A stretch of DNA of 64,000 bases from Paraburkholderia youngii. GTDB taxonomy: Bacteria; Pseudomonadota; Gammaproteobacteria; Burkholderiales; Burkholderiaceae. The translations under genes and the position numbers were made by a program. Of this stretch, positions 17,892-27,422 are shown one piece after another. The notes beneath the pieces are model-generated. The model was not told the DNA's origin. It saw only the letters and a program-made list of their open reading frames with translations, and made no database searches. The stretch lies in assembly GCF_013366925.1 (NCBI RefSeq), contig NZ_JAALDK010000001.1, forward strand, positions 6,446,001 through 6,510,000. The letters run 5' to 3'. Numbering within the stretch: position 1 is the first letter of the stretch; each line of letters begins with the position of its first letter.

Positions 17892-19280
17892 TCAACACTC
17901 GACGATATTCACCGCGAGGCCGCCGCGCGACGTTTCCTTGTACTTGGTCTTCATGTCCGCGCCGGTTTCACGCATCGTCTTGATCACCGAATCGAGCGAC
18001 ACATAGTGGCTGCCGTCGCCGCGCAGCGCCATGCGCGCGGCATTGACCGCCTTCACCGATGCCATCGCATTGCGCTCGATGCACGGAATCTGCACCATGC
18101 CGCCAACCGGATCGCACGTGAGCCCGAGGTTGTGCTCCATGCCGATTTCCGCGGCGTTCTCGACCTGCTTCGGCGTGCCGCCCATCACGGCGGCCAGCGC
18201 CCCCGCGGCCATCGAGCAAGCGACGCCGACTTCGCCCTGGCAGCCCACCTCCGCGCCGGAGATCGATGCGTTCAGCTTGTACAGGATGCCGATCGCGGCG
18301 GCCGTCATCAGGAAGTCGATCACGCCCTGCTCGTTCGCGCCCGGCATGAAGCGCGTGTAGTAATGCAGCACCGCCGGAATGATGCCGGCCGCGCCGTTGG
18401 TCGGCGCCGTGACGACGCGCCCGCCCGCGGCGTTCTCTTCGTTGACGGCGATCGCGTACAGATTGATCCAGTCGACCATCGACAGCGGGTCCTGCAACGC
18501 GCGCTCAGGGTTGCCCGTCAACGCGCGATACAGCTGCGGCGCGCGCCGCTTCACCTGGAAGGGGCCGGGCAAGTGACCATCGGCGTCGGGATTGTTGATG
18601 CCGCATCCGCGCGCGACGCATGATTGCATCACGTCCCAGATCTTCAACAGACCCGCGCGCGTCTCTTCCTCGCTATGCCAGACACGTTCGTTTTCCCACA
18701 TCAGCTGCGCGATGCTCTTGCCGCTCGACGCGCACAGTGCGAGCAACTCGTTGGCGGTGCGAAACGAGTGCGGAAGCTGATCGACGGCGCTCAACACCTT
18801 CGTGTTCGGTGCGCCAGCCGTCACGACGAAGCCGCCGCCGACCGACAGATAGGTCGACTCGCGCAGCGTCGCGCCTTGCGCATCGAACGCGAACAGCTTC
18901 AGGCCGTTCGGATGCTCGGGCAACGCCTGGCGATAAAACGCGATCTGCTCCTTCTGCACGAAAGGCACCTCGTGCGTGCCGAGCAGCGCGAGTTTGCGCG
19001 ATGTGCGCACCGCTTCCAGCCGTTGCGCGATCGTGTCGGGATTCACGGTGTCGGGCGCATCGCCCATCAGGCCTAGCATCACGCCGCGATCGGTGCCGTG
19101 CCCCTTGCCGGTCGCGCCGAGCGAGCCGTACAGCTCCGCTTTCACCGCTGCGGTGGAATCGAGCAGCCCGTCGCGCTCGAGTCCCTGGACGAACATCAGC
19201 GCCGCGCGCATAGGCCCGACCGTATGCGAGCTCGACGGACCGATGCCGATTTTGAAGAGATCGAAAACGCTGACTGCCAT
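17892..19280 (-). CDS. sdaA: L-serine ammonia-lyase (iron-sulfur type)
   Basis: Deaminates L-serine to pyruvate using a 4Fe-4S cluster in the cytosol. From the ATG giving [20 protein letters not shown] the product has 462 residues, the normal size. The open frame extends 87 codons further up, but GGGAG sits just before this ATG and the start matches the family. [12 protein letters not shown] belongs to the N-terminal domain. Cluster cysteines include the pair in [12 protein letters not shown] (11 apart, as in E. coli SdaA). It is the last gene of the minus-strand glycine operon, 28 bases after the alginate-lyase-like gene. Its placement fits glycine to serine to pyruvate flow. Confidence 0.95.
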   Translation of the reverse strand: MAVSVFDLFKIGIGPSSSHTVGPMRAALMFVQGLERDGLLDSTAAVKAELYGSLGATGKGHGTDRGVMLGLMGDAPDTVNPDTIAQRLEAVRTSRKLALLGTHEVPFVQKEQIAFYRQALPEHPNGLKLFAFDAQGATLRESTYLSVGGGFVVTAGAPNTKVLSAVDQLPHSFRTANELLALCASSGKSIAQLMWENERVWHSEEETRAGLLKIWDVMQSCVARGCGINNPDADGHLPGPFQVKRRAPQLYRALTGNPERALQDPLSMVDWINLYAIAVNEENAAGGRVVTAPTNGAAGIIPAVLHYYTRFMPGANEQGVIDFLMTAAAIGILYKLNASISGAEVGCQGEVGVACSMAAGALAAVMGGTPKQVENAAEIGMEHNLGLTCDPVGGMVQIPCIERNAMASVKAVNAARMALRGDGSHYVSLDSVIKTMRETGADMKTKYKETSRGGLAVNIVEC

Positions 19281-19308
19281 GTACTGCTCCCTGCCTATAG
19301 ATAAGAGT

Positions 19309-20439
19309 TTAGCGCGCCGCCAGCGGCAAGCACACGGCGAGCCACGCGGGCGGCGTCGGTGCGAGCTGCAGCGCGACTGGCGTAAAGCGTCCATCGAGAC
19401 GCGCCGCCAGGTGAAACAGTTCCGCCGCGTTCTTCGGATCCCACCGACCCGAATAGCCGGGCAAGCCGGCCTCGCGACGTTTTGCATCGAACGCGACGTT
19501 CGAATGCACGAATTCCTCATGCGTCTGGGCGCCCATCGCAAACGGCACGAGCCAGTTCAGCGCGGCGAGCAGCGTCGCGCCGTTCGCGCCCTTCTCCTGC
19601 AGCCAGTTGCGGTTGTGGCGGCGCGCGGCGAGCGCGGCCGTCACCAGCGGTTGCAGATCGTAGGTGACGTAGTGCAGCGCATCGCGCTCGCCGAAGTCGA
19701 TCGTCGAGCCGTCCGGCGCGATGTTGTCGCCGATATGCTCGACGAACAGTCGTTGCGCGGCGTTGATCATCTTGCGATTGTCGAGCGTGAACGCGGCCAT
19801 CGCGATCAGCTTGATACGGTGGCTTTGCCAATTGTTACGGAACGTGCCAGTGAGCGGCCGCGGCTGCGCGTCGATCTGTGCGATATAGCCGTTGGCGAAC
19901 TTCGTCAGAAACGCCATCGCCGCATTGCGCGTTTTGACGGGCAGCGCGCTCGCTGTCATGTCGTAGGCGAGGATCAGCCCTTCGAAACCCGTTTCGTCGA
20001 TCGGATTGAAGCTCGGCTGATAGGTCGTGACCCATGCATACAGCAGACGATCGACGAGCTTCAGGAAGCGGTCGTCGCTGGTCGCGCGCCACGCGAGCGC
20101 GGCATCGCGCAGCAGGTCGAGATCCTTCTGCGCTTCGACGCTCTGATCGTAGATGCCCTCGTGCGGCAGCGTGCCTTCGGTGTGCAGTTTCGCGAGCGCA
20201 TGGGGCGGCTCGTTCAGATGCGCCTGCACGTTGGCGACGAGCGCCTTGACGCCGGGATCGGCATTGGTGCGCTCGCTCGTTTGCAGCGCCGGCGCCGCGC
20301 AGAAATTCATCGCGGCCTGCGCCTCGCGCAGCGGCAGCAGCACGGCCGTAGCGGCCAGCAGCACAGCGTAAGCGGGTCGCCACGGACGGAGACCCGCCGC
20401 CTCGTCCCGGCTTTGCATCAATCGCACCTTTCGCGCCAT
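19309..20439 (-). CDS. Alginate-lyase-family secreted protein
   Basis: 376-residue protein of the alginate lyase superfamily (alpha/alpha toroid, PF05426-like). A basic, hydrophobic N-terminus (about 1-43, ending EAQAAMNF) looks like a signal sequence, so it should act in the periplasm or outside. [15 protein letters not shown] and [20 protein letters not shown] are the conserved polar clusters of the fold, with the Asn/His/Arg/Tyr types used by such lyases. GAGGAG lies about 7 bases before the ATG. It sits between gcvP and sdaA in one transcription unit, which makes no obvious metabolic sense. The lyase fold is likely, but alginate as substrate is unproven. Confidence 0.8.
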   Translation of the reverse strand: MARKVRLMQSRDEAAGLRPWRPAYAVLLAATAVLLPLREAQAAMNFCAAPALQTSERTNADPGVKALVANVQAHLNEPPHALAKLHTEGTLPHEGIYDQSVEAQKDLDLLRDAALAWRATSDDRFLKLVDRLLYAWVTTYQPSFNPIDETGFEGLILAYDMTASALPVKTRNAAMAFLTKFANGYIAQIDAQPRPLTGTFRNNWQSHRIKLIAMAAFTLDNRKMINAAQRLFVEHIGDNIAPDGSTIDFGERDALHYVTYDLQPLVTAALAARRHNRNWLQEKGANGATLLAALNWLVPFAMGAQTHEEFVHSNVAFDAKRREAGLPGYSGRWDPKNAAELFHLAARLDGRFTPVALQLAPTPPAWLAVCLPLAAR

Positions 20440-20563
20440 GCGAAACTCCTCGTTAGGCTGATTCGGTGTGTGATGTTAGCCGGTTGCGGCTTTCAACAAC
20501 AGGATCGCGCGCGGACGCTGACGGACCTTCGCAGCGCCGCGCGTGACTTCCCTTGACTCGCTC

Positions 20564-23500
20564 TTACTCGTAATCGGCGATCGGCACGCACGAGCAGAAC
20601 AGGTTGCGATCGCCGTACACGTTGTCCGCACGACCGACCGGCGGCCAGTACTTGTTCGCGATCAGCGTCTTCAGCGGATACGCAGCGGTCTCGCGCGCAT
20701 ACGCATGCTTCCAGTCGTCGGCGATCACGACCGCCGCGGTGTGCGGCGCGTGCTTCAGCGGATTGTCCTCGCGGTCCGAGCGGTCTTCCTCGACCGCGCG
20801 GATTTCCTCGCGGATCGCGATCATCGCCTCGATGAAGCGATCGAGCTCTTCTTTCGACTCCGATTCGGTCGGCTCTACCATCAGCGTGCCCGGCACCGGG
20901 AAGCTCATCGTCGGCGCGTGGAAGCCGTAGTCGGCGAGGCGCTTGGCGACGTCGTCGACGGTGATGCCGCTCGTGTCCTTGATCGGACGCAGATCGAGAA
21001 TGCACTCGTGCGCGACGAGACCGCCGGGGCCCGAGTACAGCACAGGATAGTGCGGCGCGAGCTTGTTCGCGACGTAGTTCGCGTTGAGGATCGCGGTTTC
21101 GGTCGCGGCGGTCAGGTTCTTCGCGCCCATCATCGCGATGTACATCCACGAGATCGGCAGGATCGACGCCGAGCCGTATGGCGCGCCCGACACCGCGCCG
21201 ATGCCGTTCTCCGCGCGCTGATAGCCCGACGAAGTCTGGTTCGGCAGGAACTGCGCGAGGTGCGCGCCGACCGCCACCGGACCGACGCCCGGTCCGCCGC
21301 CGCCGTGCGGAATGCAGAAGGTCTTGTGCAGGTTCAGGTGCGAGACGTCGCCGCCGAACTGACCCGGCGCGCACAGGCCGACCATCGCGTTCATGTTCGC
21401 GCCGTCCACGTACACCTGGCCGCCGTGCGCATGCACGATCTCGCAGATTTCCCGAACGTTCTGCTCGAACACGCCGTGCGTCGACGGGTACGTGATCATG
21501 ATCGCAGCGAGCTTATCGGCGTGCTGCGCGGCCTTCTTCTTCAGATCCTCGATATCGACGTTGCCCTGCGCGTCGCATGCGACGACCACGACCTGCATGC
21601 CGGCCATCTGCGCCGACGCCGGGTTCGTGCCGTGCGCCGAAGCGGGAATCAGACAGACGTTGCGATGCGCTTCGCCGCGCGACGCGTGATATGCGTGGAT
21701 GATCAAGAGACCCGCGTATTCGCCCTGCGAGCCCGCGTTCGGTTGCAGCGACACGGCCGCATAGCCGGTTGCGGCGACCAGCATCTCTTCGAGCTGATCG
21801 ATCATCTCGCGGTAGCCGACGGTCTGTTCGGCCGGTGCGAACGGATGGATCTGGCCGAACTCGGGCCACGTGACCGGCAGCATTTCCGAGGTCGCGTTCA
21901 GCTTCATCGTGCACGAGCCGAGCGGGATCATCGAGCGATCGAGCGCGAGGTCCTTGTCCGACAGGCTGCGCAGATAGCGCAGCATTTCCGTCTCCGAATG
22001 ATGACGGTTGAACACATGATGCGTGAGGTACGCGCTCGTACGTTCGAGCGCGGCCGGCACCGACGCGGTGTTCGATGCGCTCAGCGCGGCGTCGAGCGCG
22101 TCGACTTGCGGCACGTCGCTTGCGAAGGCCGCTTGCGCGAACACCGCGAGCAGGTCGGCCAGATCGTGGCGCGTGGTGGTTTCGTCGATCGACAGGCCGA
22201 CTTGCGTCGCGCTCACGCGGCGCAGGTTGATGCGCCTGGCCGTGGCCGCGTCGTGCAGCGCTTGCGTGCGTGCGCCGGTGTCGAACGTGACCGTGTCGAA
22301 GAACGTTTCGTTGACGAGCTTATAGCCGAGCTGCTTCGCGCCTGCGGCGAGCAGCGTGGCGATGCGGTTCACGCGCAGCGCGATCGTCTTCAGGCCGCGC
22401 GGGCCGTGATAGACCGCGTACATGCTCGCCATGATCGCGAGCAGCGCCTGTGCGGTACACACGTTCGAGGTCGCCTTCTCGCGGCGGATGTGCTGCTCGC
22501 GCGTTTGCAGCGCGAGACGCAGCGCGGGGTTGCCTTGCGCGTCGACGGTCACGCCGACCAGACGTCCCGGCATCTGCCGCTTGAATTCGTCGCGCACCGC
22601 GAGGTACGCGGCATGCGGGCCGCCGAAGCCGACCGGCACGCCGAAACGCTGGGTATTGCCGACCGCGACGTCCGCGCCCCATTCGCCCGGCGGCGTCAGC
22701 ACTGTCAACGCGAGCAGGTCGGCGGCGACGACCACATGGCCGCCCGCCGCGTGGATCGCTTCGGTCAGCGCGCGGTAGTCGCGCACGTCGCCGTTCACGC
22801 CCGGATATTGCAGCAGCACGCCGAATGCGTTGGCGTCGGTGGCTTCAGCGGCCGGGCCGACCTTCACTTCGATGCCGACCGGCGTCGCGCGCGTCTTCAC
22901 GACTTCGATGGTTTGCGGCAGCACGTCGTCGGCGACGAAGAACACGTTCGACTTCGGTTTGCCGACGCGTTGCAGCAGTGTCATCGCTTCGGCGGCGGCG
23001 GTCGCTTCGTCGAGCAGCGATGCGTTCGAGATCGCGAGGCCGGTCAGGTCGGTGATCATCTGCTGGAAGTTCAGCAGCGCTTCCAGACGGCCTTGGGAAA
23101 TTTCAGGCTGATACGGCGTGTACGCGGTGTACCACGCCGGATTTTCCAGCACGTTGCGCAGGATCACCGTCGGCGTATGGGCGTTGTAATAGCCCTGGCC
23201 GATGTAGGAGCGGAACACCTGGTTCTTGTCCGCGAGCTCGCGCAAGGCGGCGAGCGCTTCGGCCTCGCTCTTCGGTTGCGCGAAGGGGCCGAGCGGCAGC
23301 GCTTCGGTGCGGCGAATCGTCTTCGGGATGACGGCGTCGATCAATGCCGCGCGCGATGCGAAGCCGAGTGCTTCGAGCATCGCTTGCTGGTCGGCCGCAT
23401 CCGGGCCGATATGCCGTTCGGCGAAGGCGTCGTGCACTTCGAGCGCGGCGAGCGAGAGAGGAGTGCGGTTCATCAGACGATCCGGGTGTTCGAGCTTCAT
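20564..23500 (-). CDS. gcvP: Glycine dehydrogenase (decarboxylating), P-protein
   Basis: PLP enzyme of the glycine cleavage system. It decarboxylates glycine and passes the aminomethyl group to the lipoyl arm of GcvH. The 978 residues are a fused two-lobe P-protein of standard length. The PLP lysine is Lys726 in [19 protein letters not shown], and the glycine-rich stretch is intact. AGGA precedes the ATG. It is third in the riboswitch-controlled operon, 81 bases after gcvH. A very long open frame runs antisense across it and is a high-GC shadow. Confidence 0.98.
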   Translation of the reverse strand: MKLEHPDRLMNRTPLSLAALEVHDAFAERHIGPDAADQQAMLEALGFASRAALIDAVIPKTIRRTEALPLGPFAQPKSEAEALAALRELADKNQVFRSYIGQGYYNAHTPTVILRNVLENPAWYTAYTPYQPEISQGRLEALLNFQQMITDLTGLAISNASLLDEATAAAEAMTLLQRVGKPKSNVFFVADDVLPQTIEVVKTRATPVGIEVKVGPAAEATDANAFGVLLQYPGVNGDVRDYRALTEAIHAAGGHVVVAADLLALTVLTPPGEWGADVAVGNTQRFGVPVGFGGPHAAYLAVRDEFKRQMPGRLVGVTVDAQGNPALRLALQTREQHIRREKATSNVCTAQALLAIMASMYAVYHGPRGLKTIALRVNRIATLLAAGAKQLGYKLVNETFFDTVTFDTGARTQALHDAATARRINLRRVSATQVGLSIDETTTRHDLADLLAVFAQAAFASDVPQVDALDAALSASNTASVPAALERTSAYLTHHVFNRHHSETEMLRYLRSLSDKDLALDRSMIPLGSCTMKLNATSEMLPVTWPEFGQIHPFAPAEQTVGYREMIDQLEEMLVAATGYAAVSLQPNAGSQGEYAGLLIIHAYHASRGEAHRNVCLIPASAHGTNPASAQMAGMQVVVVACDAQGNVDIEDLKKKAAQHADKLAAIMITYPSTHGVFEQNVREICEIVHAHGGQVYVDGANMNAMVGLCAPGQFGGDVSHLNLHKTFCIPHGGGGPGVGPVAVGAHLAQFLPNQTSSGYQRAENGIGAVSGAPYGSASILPISWMYIAMMGAKNLTAATETAILNANYVANKLAPHYPVLYSGPGGLVAHECILDLRPIKDTSGITVDDVAKRLADYGFHAPTMSFPVPGTLMVEPTESESKEELDRFIEAMIAIREEIRAVEEDRSDREDNPLKHAPHTAAVVIADDWKHAYARETAAYPLKTLIANKYWPPVGRADNVYGDRNLFCSCVPIADYE

Positions 23501-23581
23501 GGGTGTTCCTGGCGGCGCGGCGGGCGCCGTTGTGCGAGCGCCGCGCCTGACGGTTAAAACGAAAGTGAATCAGGCAGTAAC

Positions 23582-23962
23582 TCAGGCGCCGATCGACTTC
23601 GCGTACGCGTCGGCGTCGAGCAGACGCTCGAGCGACGCGTCGGCGGCCGGCTTGATCTTGAACAGCCAGCTGTCATACGGCGTGCTGTTGACGGTGTCCG
23701 GCGAGTCGCCGACGGCCGTGTTCGCTTCGATGACTTCGCCCGAAACCGGCGCGTAGATATCGGAAGCGGCCTTCACCGATTCGATCACGGCGACGGTGTC
23801 GCCGGCGGTCACGGACTTGCCGAGTTCCTGGACTTCGAAGAAGACGATGTCGCCGAGCGCTTCCTGCGCGTGGTCGGTGATGCCGACCGTCAGCGTGCCG
23901 TCCGCTTCAGTGCGGACCCATTCGTGCGATTCGGTGTATTTCAGATCGGCCGGGATGCTCAT
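23582..23962 (-). CDS. gcvH: Glycine cleavage system H protein
   Basis: Lipoyl carrier that shuttles the aminomethyl group between GcvP, GcvT and the lipoamide dehydrogenase. The 126 residues are normal length, and the lipoylated lysine is Lys64 in IESVKAASD. It lies between gcvT (60-base gap) and gcvP in the same unit. Confidence 0.98.
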   Translation of the reverse strand: MSIPADLKYTESHEWVRTEADGTLTVGITDHAQEALGDIVFFEVQELGKSVTAGDTVAVIESVKAASDIYAPVSGEVIEANTAVGDSPDTVNSTPYDSWLFKIKPAADASLERLLDADAYAKSIGA

Positions 23963-24022
23963 TGGATGCTCCTGAACGGTATGTTCGGTAGTGGTTTGAA
24001 TGTAGGGGCGTGCGCCGGCCGC

Positions 24023-25141
24023 TTAGACCGCCAGCACCTTGCCGTTGCGCACGAACGGCAGTTTTACCACGCTTGCGGGGCAGGCCTTGTCGCGAATCTG
24101 GACATGCACGGTGTCACCCGGCTGCACGCCTTTCGGCACGCGCGCGAAGGCGATCGATTCCTGCATGGTCGGCGAGAACGTGCCGCTGGTGATTTCGCCG
24201 TCGCCGTGCGGCGTGACGACTTTCTGATGCGCGCGCAGCACGCCGGCAGCCTTGCCGTTGTCCTTCAGCAGGATCAGGCCGACGAACCCGGCGCGCGAGC
24301 CGTCGGCTTCGAGGCTGCTCTTGCCGATGAAGTCGCGCGGTGAGGTGAGGTCGACGGTCCATGCGAGGCCGGCGTCGAGCGGCGAGACATTGTCGTCCAT
24401 GTCCTGGCCGTAAAGATTCATGCCGGCTTCGAGGCGCAGCGTATCGCGTGCGCCGAGACCGGCCGGGCGCACGCCTTGGGCGGCGAGCGCATTCCACAGC
24501 GCTTCGACATGCGCAGCGGGCACGATGATCTCGAAACCGTCTTCGCCGGTGTAGCCTGTGCGCGCGACGGTCAGCTCGCCAAACGGCGTGCCGTCGATGC
24601 GCGCGGCGTTGAACGGCTTCAGCGCTTCGGTCGCGGCGCGCGCGGCCGGCACCGTTTGCCACGCTTTTTCGCGCGCGTTCGGGCCTTGCACCGCGACGAT
24701 CGCCAGATCGCGGCGCGGCGTGATGGTGAGGCCGAAGCCGCCTTCGGCGTTGAGCTGGCCGAACCAGGCGATGTCTTTGTCGGCGGTGCCGGCGTTGACG
24801 ACCACGCGGAAGTGGTCTTCGCCGAAGTAATAGACGATCAGGTCGTCGATCACGCCGCCGTTCGGATTCAGCATGCAGGAGTAGAGCGCGCGGCCCGGCG
24901 TTTGCAGCTTCGCGACGTTGTTCGCGAGCGCGTATTCGAAGAACGCGCGGACGCGCTCGCCGGTGAAGTCGACCACGCACATGTGGGACACGTCGAACAT
25001 GCCGGCGTCGGTGCGCACTGCGCGATGTTCCTCGATCTGCGAGCCGTAGTTGACGGGCATGTCCCAGCCGCCGAAGTCGACCATGCGGGCATTGAGCGCA
25101 CGGTGAGCGGCGTGGAGCGGGGTGTGTTTGAGTTCGGTCAT
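24023..25141 (-). CDS. gcvT: Aminomethyltransferase, T-protein
   Basis: Transfers the one-carbon unit from aminomethyl-GcvH to tetrahydrofolate, releasing ammonia. From the ATG giving [16 protein letters not shown] it has 372 residues. The frame is open 15 codons further, into the riboswitch terminator, so the inner start is right. Family features include [25 protein letters not shown] and [10 protein letters not shown]. It is the first gene of the operon and directly follows the glycine riboswitch and its hairpin. Confidence 0.97.
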   Translation of the reverse strand: MTELKHTPLHAAHRALNARMVDFGGWDMPVNYGSQIEEHRAVRTDAGMFDVSHMCVVDFTGERVRAFFEYALANNVAKLQTPGRALYSCMLNPNGGVIDDLIVYYFGEDHFRVVVNAGTADKDIAWFGQLNAEGGFGLTITPRRDLAIVAVQGPNAREKAWQTVPAARAATEALKPFNAARIDGTPFGELTVARTGYTGEDGFEIIVPAAHVEALWNALAAQGVRPAGLGARDTLRLEAGMNLYGQDMDDNVSPLDAGLAWTVDLTSPRDFIGKSSLEADGSRAGFVGLILLKDNGKAAGVLRAHQKVVTPHGDGEITSGTFSPTMQESIAFARVPKGVQPGDTVHVQIRDKACPASVVKLPFVRNGKVLAV

Positions 25142-25165
25142 GGGGCCTCGGGCGTCTCGCGGAAC

Positions 25166-25200
25166 AAAAAAGGCCATGCGGCGCACTGCCTCGCGGCCTT
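25166..25200 (-). terminator. Terminator hairpin of the glycine riboswitch
   Basis: On the minus strand AAGGCC (25200-25195) pairs across 19 bases with GGCCTT, ending in a U run (down to 25166), 25 bases before the gcvT ATG. Its position between the second aptamer and gcvT makes it the likely expression platform, opened when glycine binds. Confidence 0.7.
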
Positions 25201-25226
25201 GTGCCTGCGGGCGTGGTTCTGCATGA

Positions 25227-25495
25227 CCCCTCTGTCCTCGATACCTGAGAGATTGCGCCGCCGCGACTGGCTCAATGAGCTCGATTCGTCACGGGGAAAC
25301 GCGCGCCCCTTCGGTGGGCAGCTTGCCTGCGGTGCACCACGTGCGACGCGGATGGCTACTGCCGCTCTCCAGAGTGCGAAAAAACCGCCGGAAGACGGGT
25401 TTTTCGACGCGGTCGGTCCTTTTGCCTGAGAGTTTGCGGGTGTGCCCCTTCGGCGGCGCGGCCTGCGATTTTCCGCTTGCCAGCACGCTCTCCCG
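25227..25495 (-). promoter_or_regulatory. Tandem glycine riboswitch
   Basis: Two glycine aptamers upstream of gcvT. Aptamer 1 (about 25415-25495) has GGGAGAGC at its start, CCGAAGGGGCA at 25443-25453 and ACTCTCAGGCAAAAGGACC. Aptamer 2 (about 25227-25379) has CTCTGGAGAGC, CCGAAGGGGCG at 25304-25314 and ATCTCTCAGGTATCGAGGAC. These are the conserved family elements. It should turn the gcv operon on when glycine is plentiful. The inter-aptamer linker is unusually long and contains its own A/U-rich hairpin at 25377-25406. Confidence 0.95.
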
Positions 25496-25554
25496 ACGCG
25501 TGCGGCGAATGTACGCGACGGGCCGGGGCTTGTCAAATAAAGGGCCGGGAGCGC

Positions 25555-25905
25555 TCACTCGCCGATCGCATGAGCCGCATTGTCCAGTTCCTGGTTCAGC
25601 ACGCGCTGTTCTTCCGCGGACAAACCGCCACCGTGCTGCGTGGCCATGTCACGCGCTTCCTGACGGATCGTCTCGAGGCGGTGATGCAGCGCGGCGCCTT
25701 GCGGCGGGGGGTAATAGCCCTGATTCACCCGAGTGTCGATACGGCGCGCGAGATTGTCGATGCGGCCCTCGACCTGATGCAGGCGCTGGTCCGCGATCTG
25801 CTGCGGAGTGGGGCTCGGGTGCGGGGCCGGCGGCGGCGTTACCACGCAGGCGGCGACGGAGCCGAGCAGCGCGCATGCAACAAGGGCACGGATGATTCGA
25901 GACAT
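25555..25905 (-). CDS. Small predicted lipoprotein
   Basis: 116-residue product starting MSRIIRALVACALLGSVAAC. The hydrophobic leader ends in a lipobox (VAAC, Cys20), so it should be lipidated and anchored to a membrane. A Pro-rich spacer (VVTPPPAPHPSPTPQQ) is followed by a charged helical region with a central YYPPPQG break and likely coiled-coil character (HQVEGRIDNLARRIDTRV). I do not recognise a named family, although short lipoproteins of this design are common in Burkholderia. It lies just upstream of the glycine riboswitch on the same strand, and no function can be inferred from that. Confidence 0.75.
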   Translation of the reverse strand: MSRIIRALVACALLGSVAACVVTPPPAPHPSPTPQQIADQRLHQVEGRIDNLARRIDTRVNQGYYPPPQGAALHHRLETIRQEARDMATQHGGGLSAEEQRVLNQELDNAAHAIGE

Positions 25906-26123
25906 GGATTCTCCAGGAGTCGTTGTCGTATCGATTGCTACCTCGCTAGCAACGGATGACGAGGAACGCCCGCTGACCTCGGCAGCGGGCGAATTTGTAA
26001 CGTTATGTTCCTTTCTGGAACGTCAGGAAAGGCCCGCGCCGACGGCCTTTACGGCGCGGAAGGTCATCCTGTTTTCGGTACACAGACCGCGCGAGCACGG
26101 TGCCACGCGCAGCGATGCAAGGC

Positions 26124-27173
26124 TCAGCGAATGCGCTCGAACGGCAGCCGCACGCCCTGCTCGGAGCTGCGCGCGGCCAGTTCGATGATCGTCATGACGT
26201 CGACCGCGTCGCGCGTGCTGACCGGAAATGCGACGCCGTTCTGGATCGTGTCGGCCAACGCAATATAGAAGCCTGCGTACTCGCCGTTGCGGGTGGGCAA
26301 TTCACGCTCGACTTCCTCGTCGCCTTCGAGCACGCGCAGCACGCCGGGGGTGTTGCCGGCGCCGAAGCCTGCGTCGCCGGGGCGCAGGCCGGCTTTCAGC
26401 TGATCTTCCTGGGTGTCGAGGCCGTGTTTCACATAGCTCCCGCGCGTTCCATGGATCGCAAAGCGCGGTCCCGGCAACGCGGTCAGCGCGCTTGCATGCA
26501 GCACGACCTCGAACTCCTCGTAGCCGAGCTGGATGTGCACGTAGTCGGGTGCGCTTGCGTCGTCGCGATGCGTGCGCACCGTCGCCGAGACGGTCTGCGG
26601 TGCGCCGAAGAGGGCGAGCGTCTGATCGATCAGATGCGGACCGAGATCGAACAGCAGACCGCCGCCGCGCGTCACATCCTCGCGCCAGCGCTGACGCACG
26701 CCCGGCCGGAAGCGGTCGAAATGCGATTCGTAATGCGTGACGCGACCCAGTTCCACGCGCGCGAGCAGGTCGCGTACGGTCAGAAAATCGCCGTCCCAGC
26801 GGCGGTTGTGAAAGGGTGCGAACAGCTTGCCGCGGGCGAGCGCGATATTGGCAAGGGTGTGGGCGTCGGCGGCGCTCAGCGTGACAGGCTTGTCGACGAC
26901 CACGTGCTTGCCGGCTTCGAGCGTGCGGCGCGCGAGGTCGAAGTGGGTGTCGTTGGGCGTTGCGATCACGACGCAGTCGATGTCGTCGAGCGCGAGCAAC
27001 GCGTCGAGATCGGCGACGATCTTCGCGTGCGGATAGTCGGCGTGCGCTCTCTCGGATTGCCCGGTCGCAATCGCGGCGACGCTCGCGCGTCCGCAATGTT
27101 CGATCACCGGTGCGTGAAACGTCGCGCCGGCGAAGCCGTAGCCCATCAATCCAACCTTCAGCGATGCGGACAT
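26124..27173 (-). CDS. Gfo/Idh/MocA-family oxidoreductase
   Basis: NAD(P)-dependent sugar or polyol oxidoreductase of 349 residues. The N-terminal Rossmann motif is GLMGYGFAGATFHAP, and the family E/DKP motif appears as VDKPVTLS (lysine at the active site). The C-terminal beta-sheet domain holds GGGLLFDLGPHLIDQ with the conserved Asp/His pair. It is divergent from rep, with 249 bases between. Relatives such as YdgJ-type enzymes act on inositol or aldose sugars, but no neighbouring sugar genes help choose a substrate here. Confidence 0.9.
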   Translation of the reverse strand: MSASLKVGLMGYGFAGATFHAPVIEHCGRASVAAIATGQSERAHADYPHAKIVADLDALLALDDIDCVVIATPNDTHFDLARRTLEAGKHVVVDKPVTLSAADAHTLANIALARGKLFAPFHNRRWDGDFLTVRDLLARVELGRVTHYESHFDRFRPGVRQRWREDVTRGGGLLFDLGPHLIDQTLALFGAPQTVSATVRTHRDDASAPDYVHIQLGYEEFEVVLHASALTALPGPRFAIHGTRGSYVKHGLDTQEDQLKAGLRPGDAGFGAGNTPGVLRVLEGDEEVERELPTRNGEYAGFYIALADTIQNGVAFPVSTRDAVDVMTIIELAARSSEQGVRLPFERIR

Positions 27174-27422
27174 GCGATTCTTCCTGAGGAACGGCGCGCC
27201 GCCTTGCCACCGCGGCGGCGGCGCGCAATCTCATCATTGTGGCATTTGTGGGCTGGACCGGGGGCTGAGCATGACCCCCATCGCGGAGTCCATCGCGGTT
27301 GTCCATGTTAACATCGCACCTCTCGCGCGCATCGAGCCGCGCAGCATGTCCCGGGCCTTCGGCCGGCGCCTCCCGCCGGTCCGATCTCAGCGGCCCTCAA
27401 CCGTCTTACCCATCCACAAACG

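Noticed and set aside
20543..23557. A 1004-codon plus-strand open frame across gcvP
   Set aside because: It is antisense to the intact gcvP, Arg/His/Val-rich, with no family features. Long antisense frames are expected in GC-rich coding DNA.
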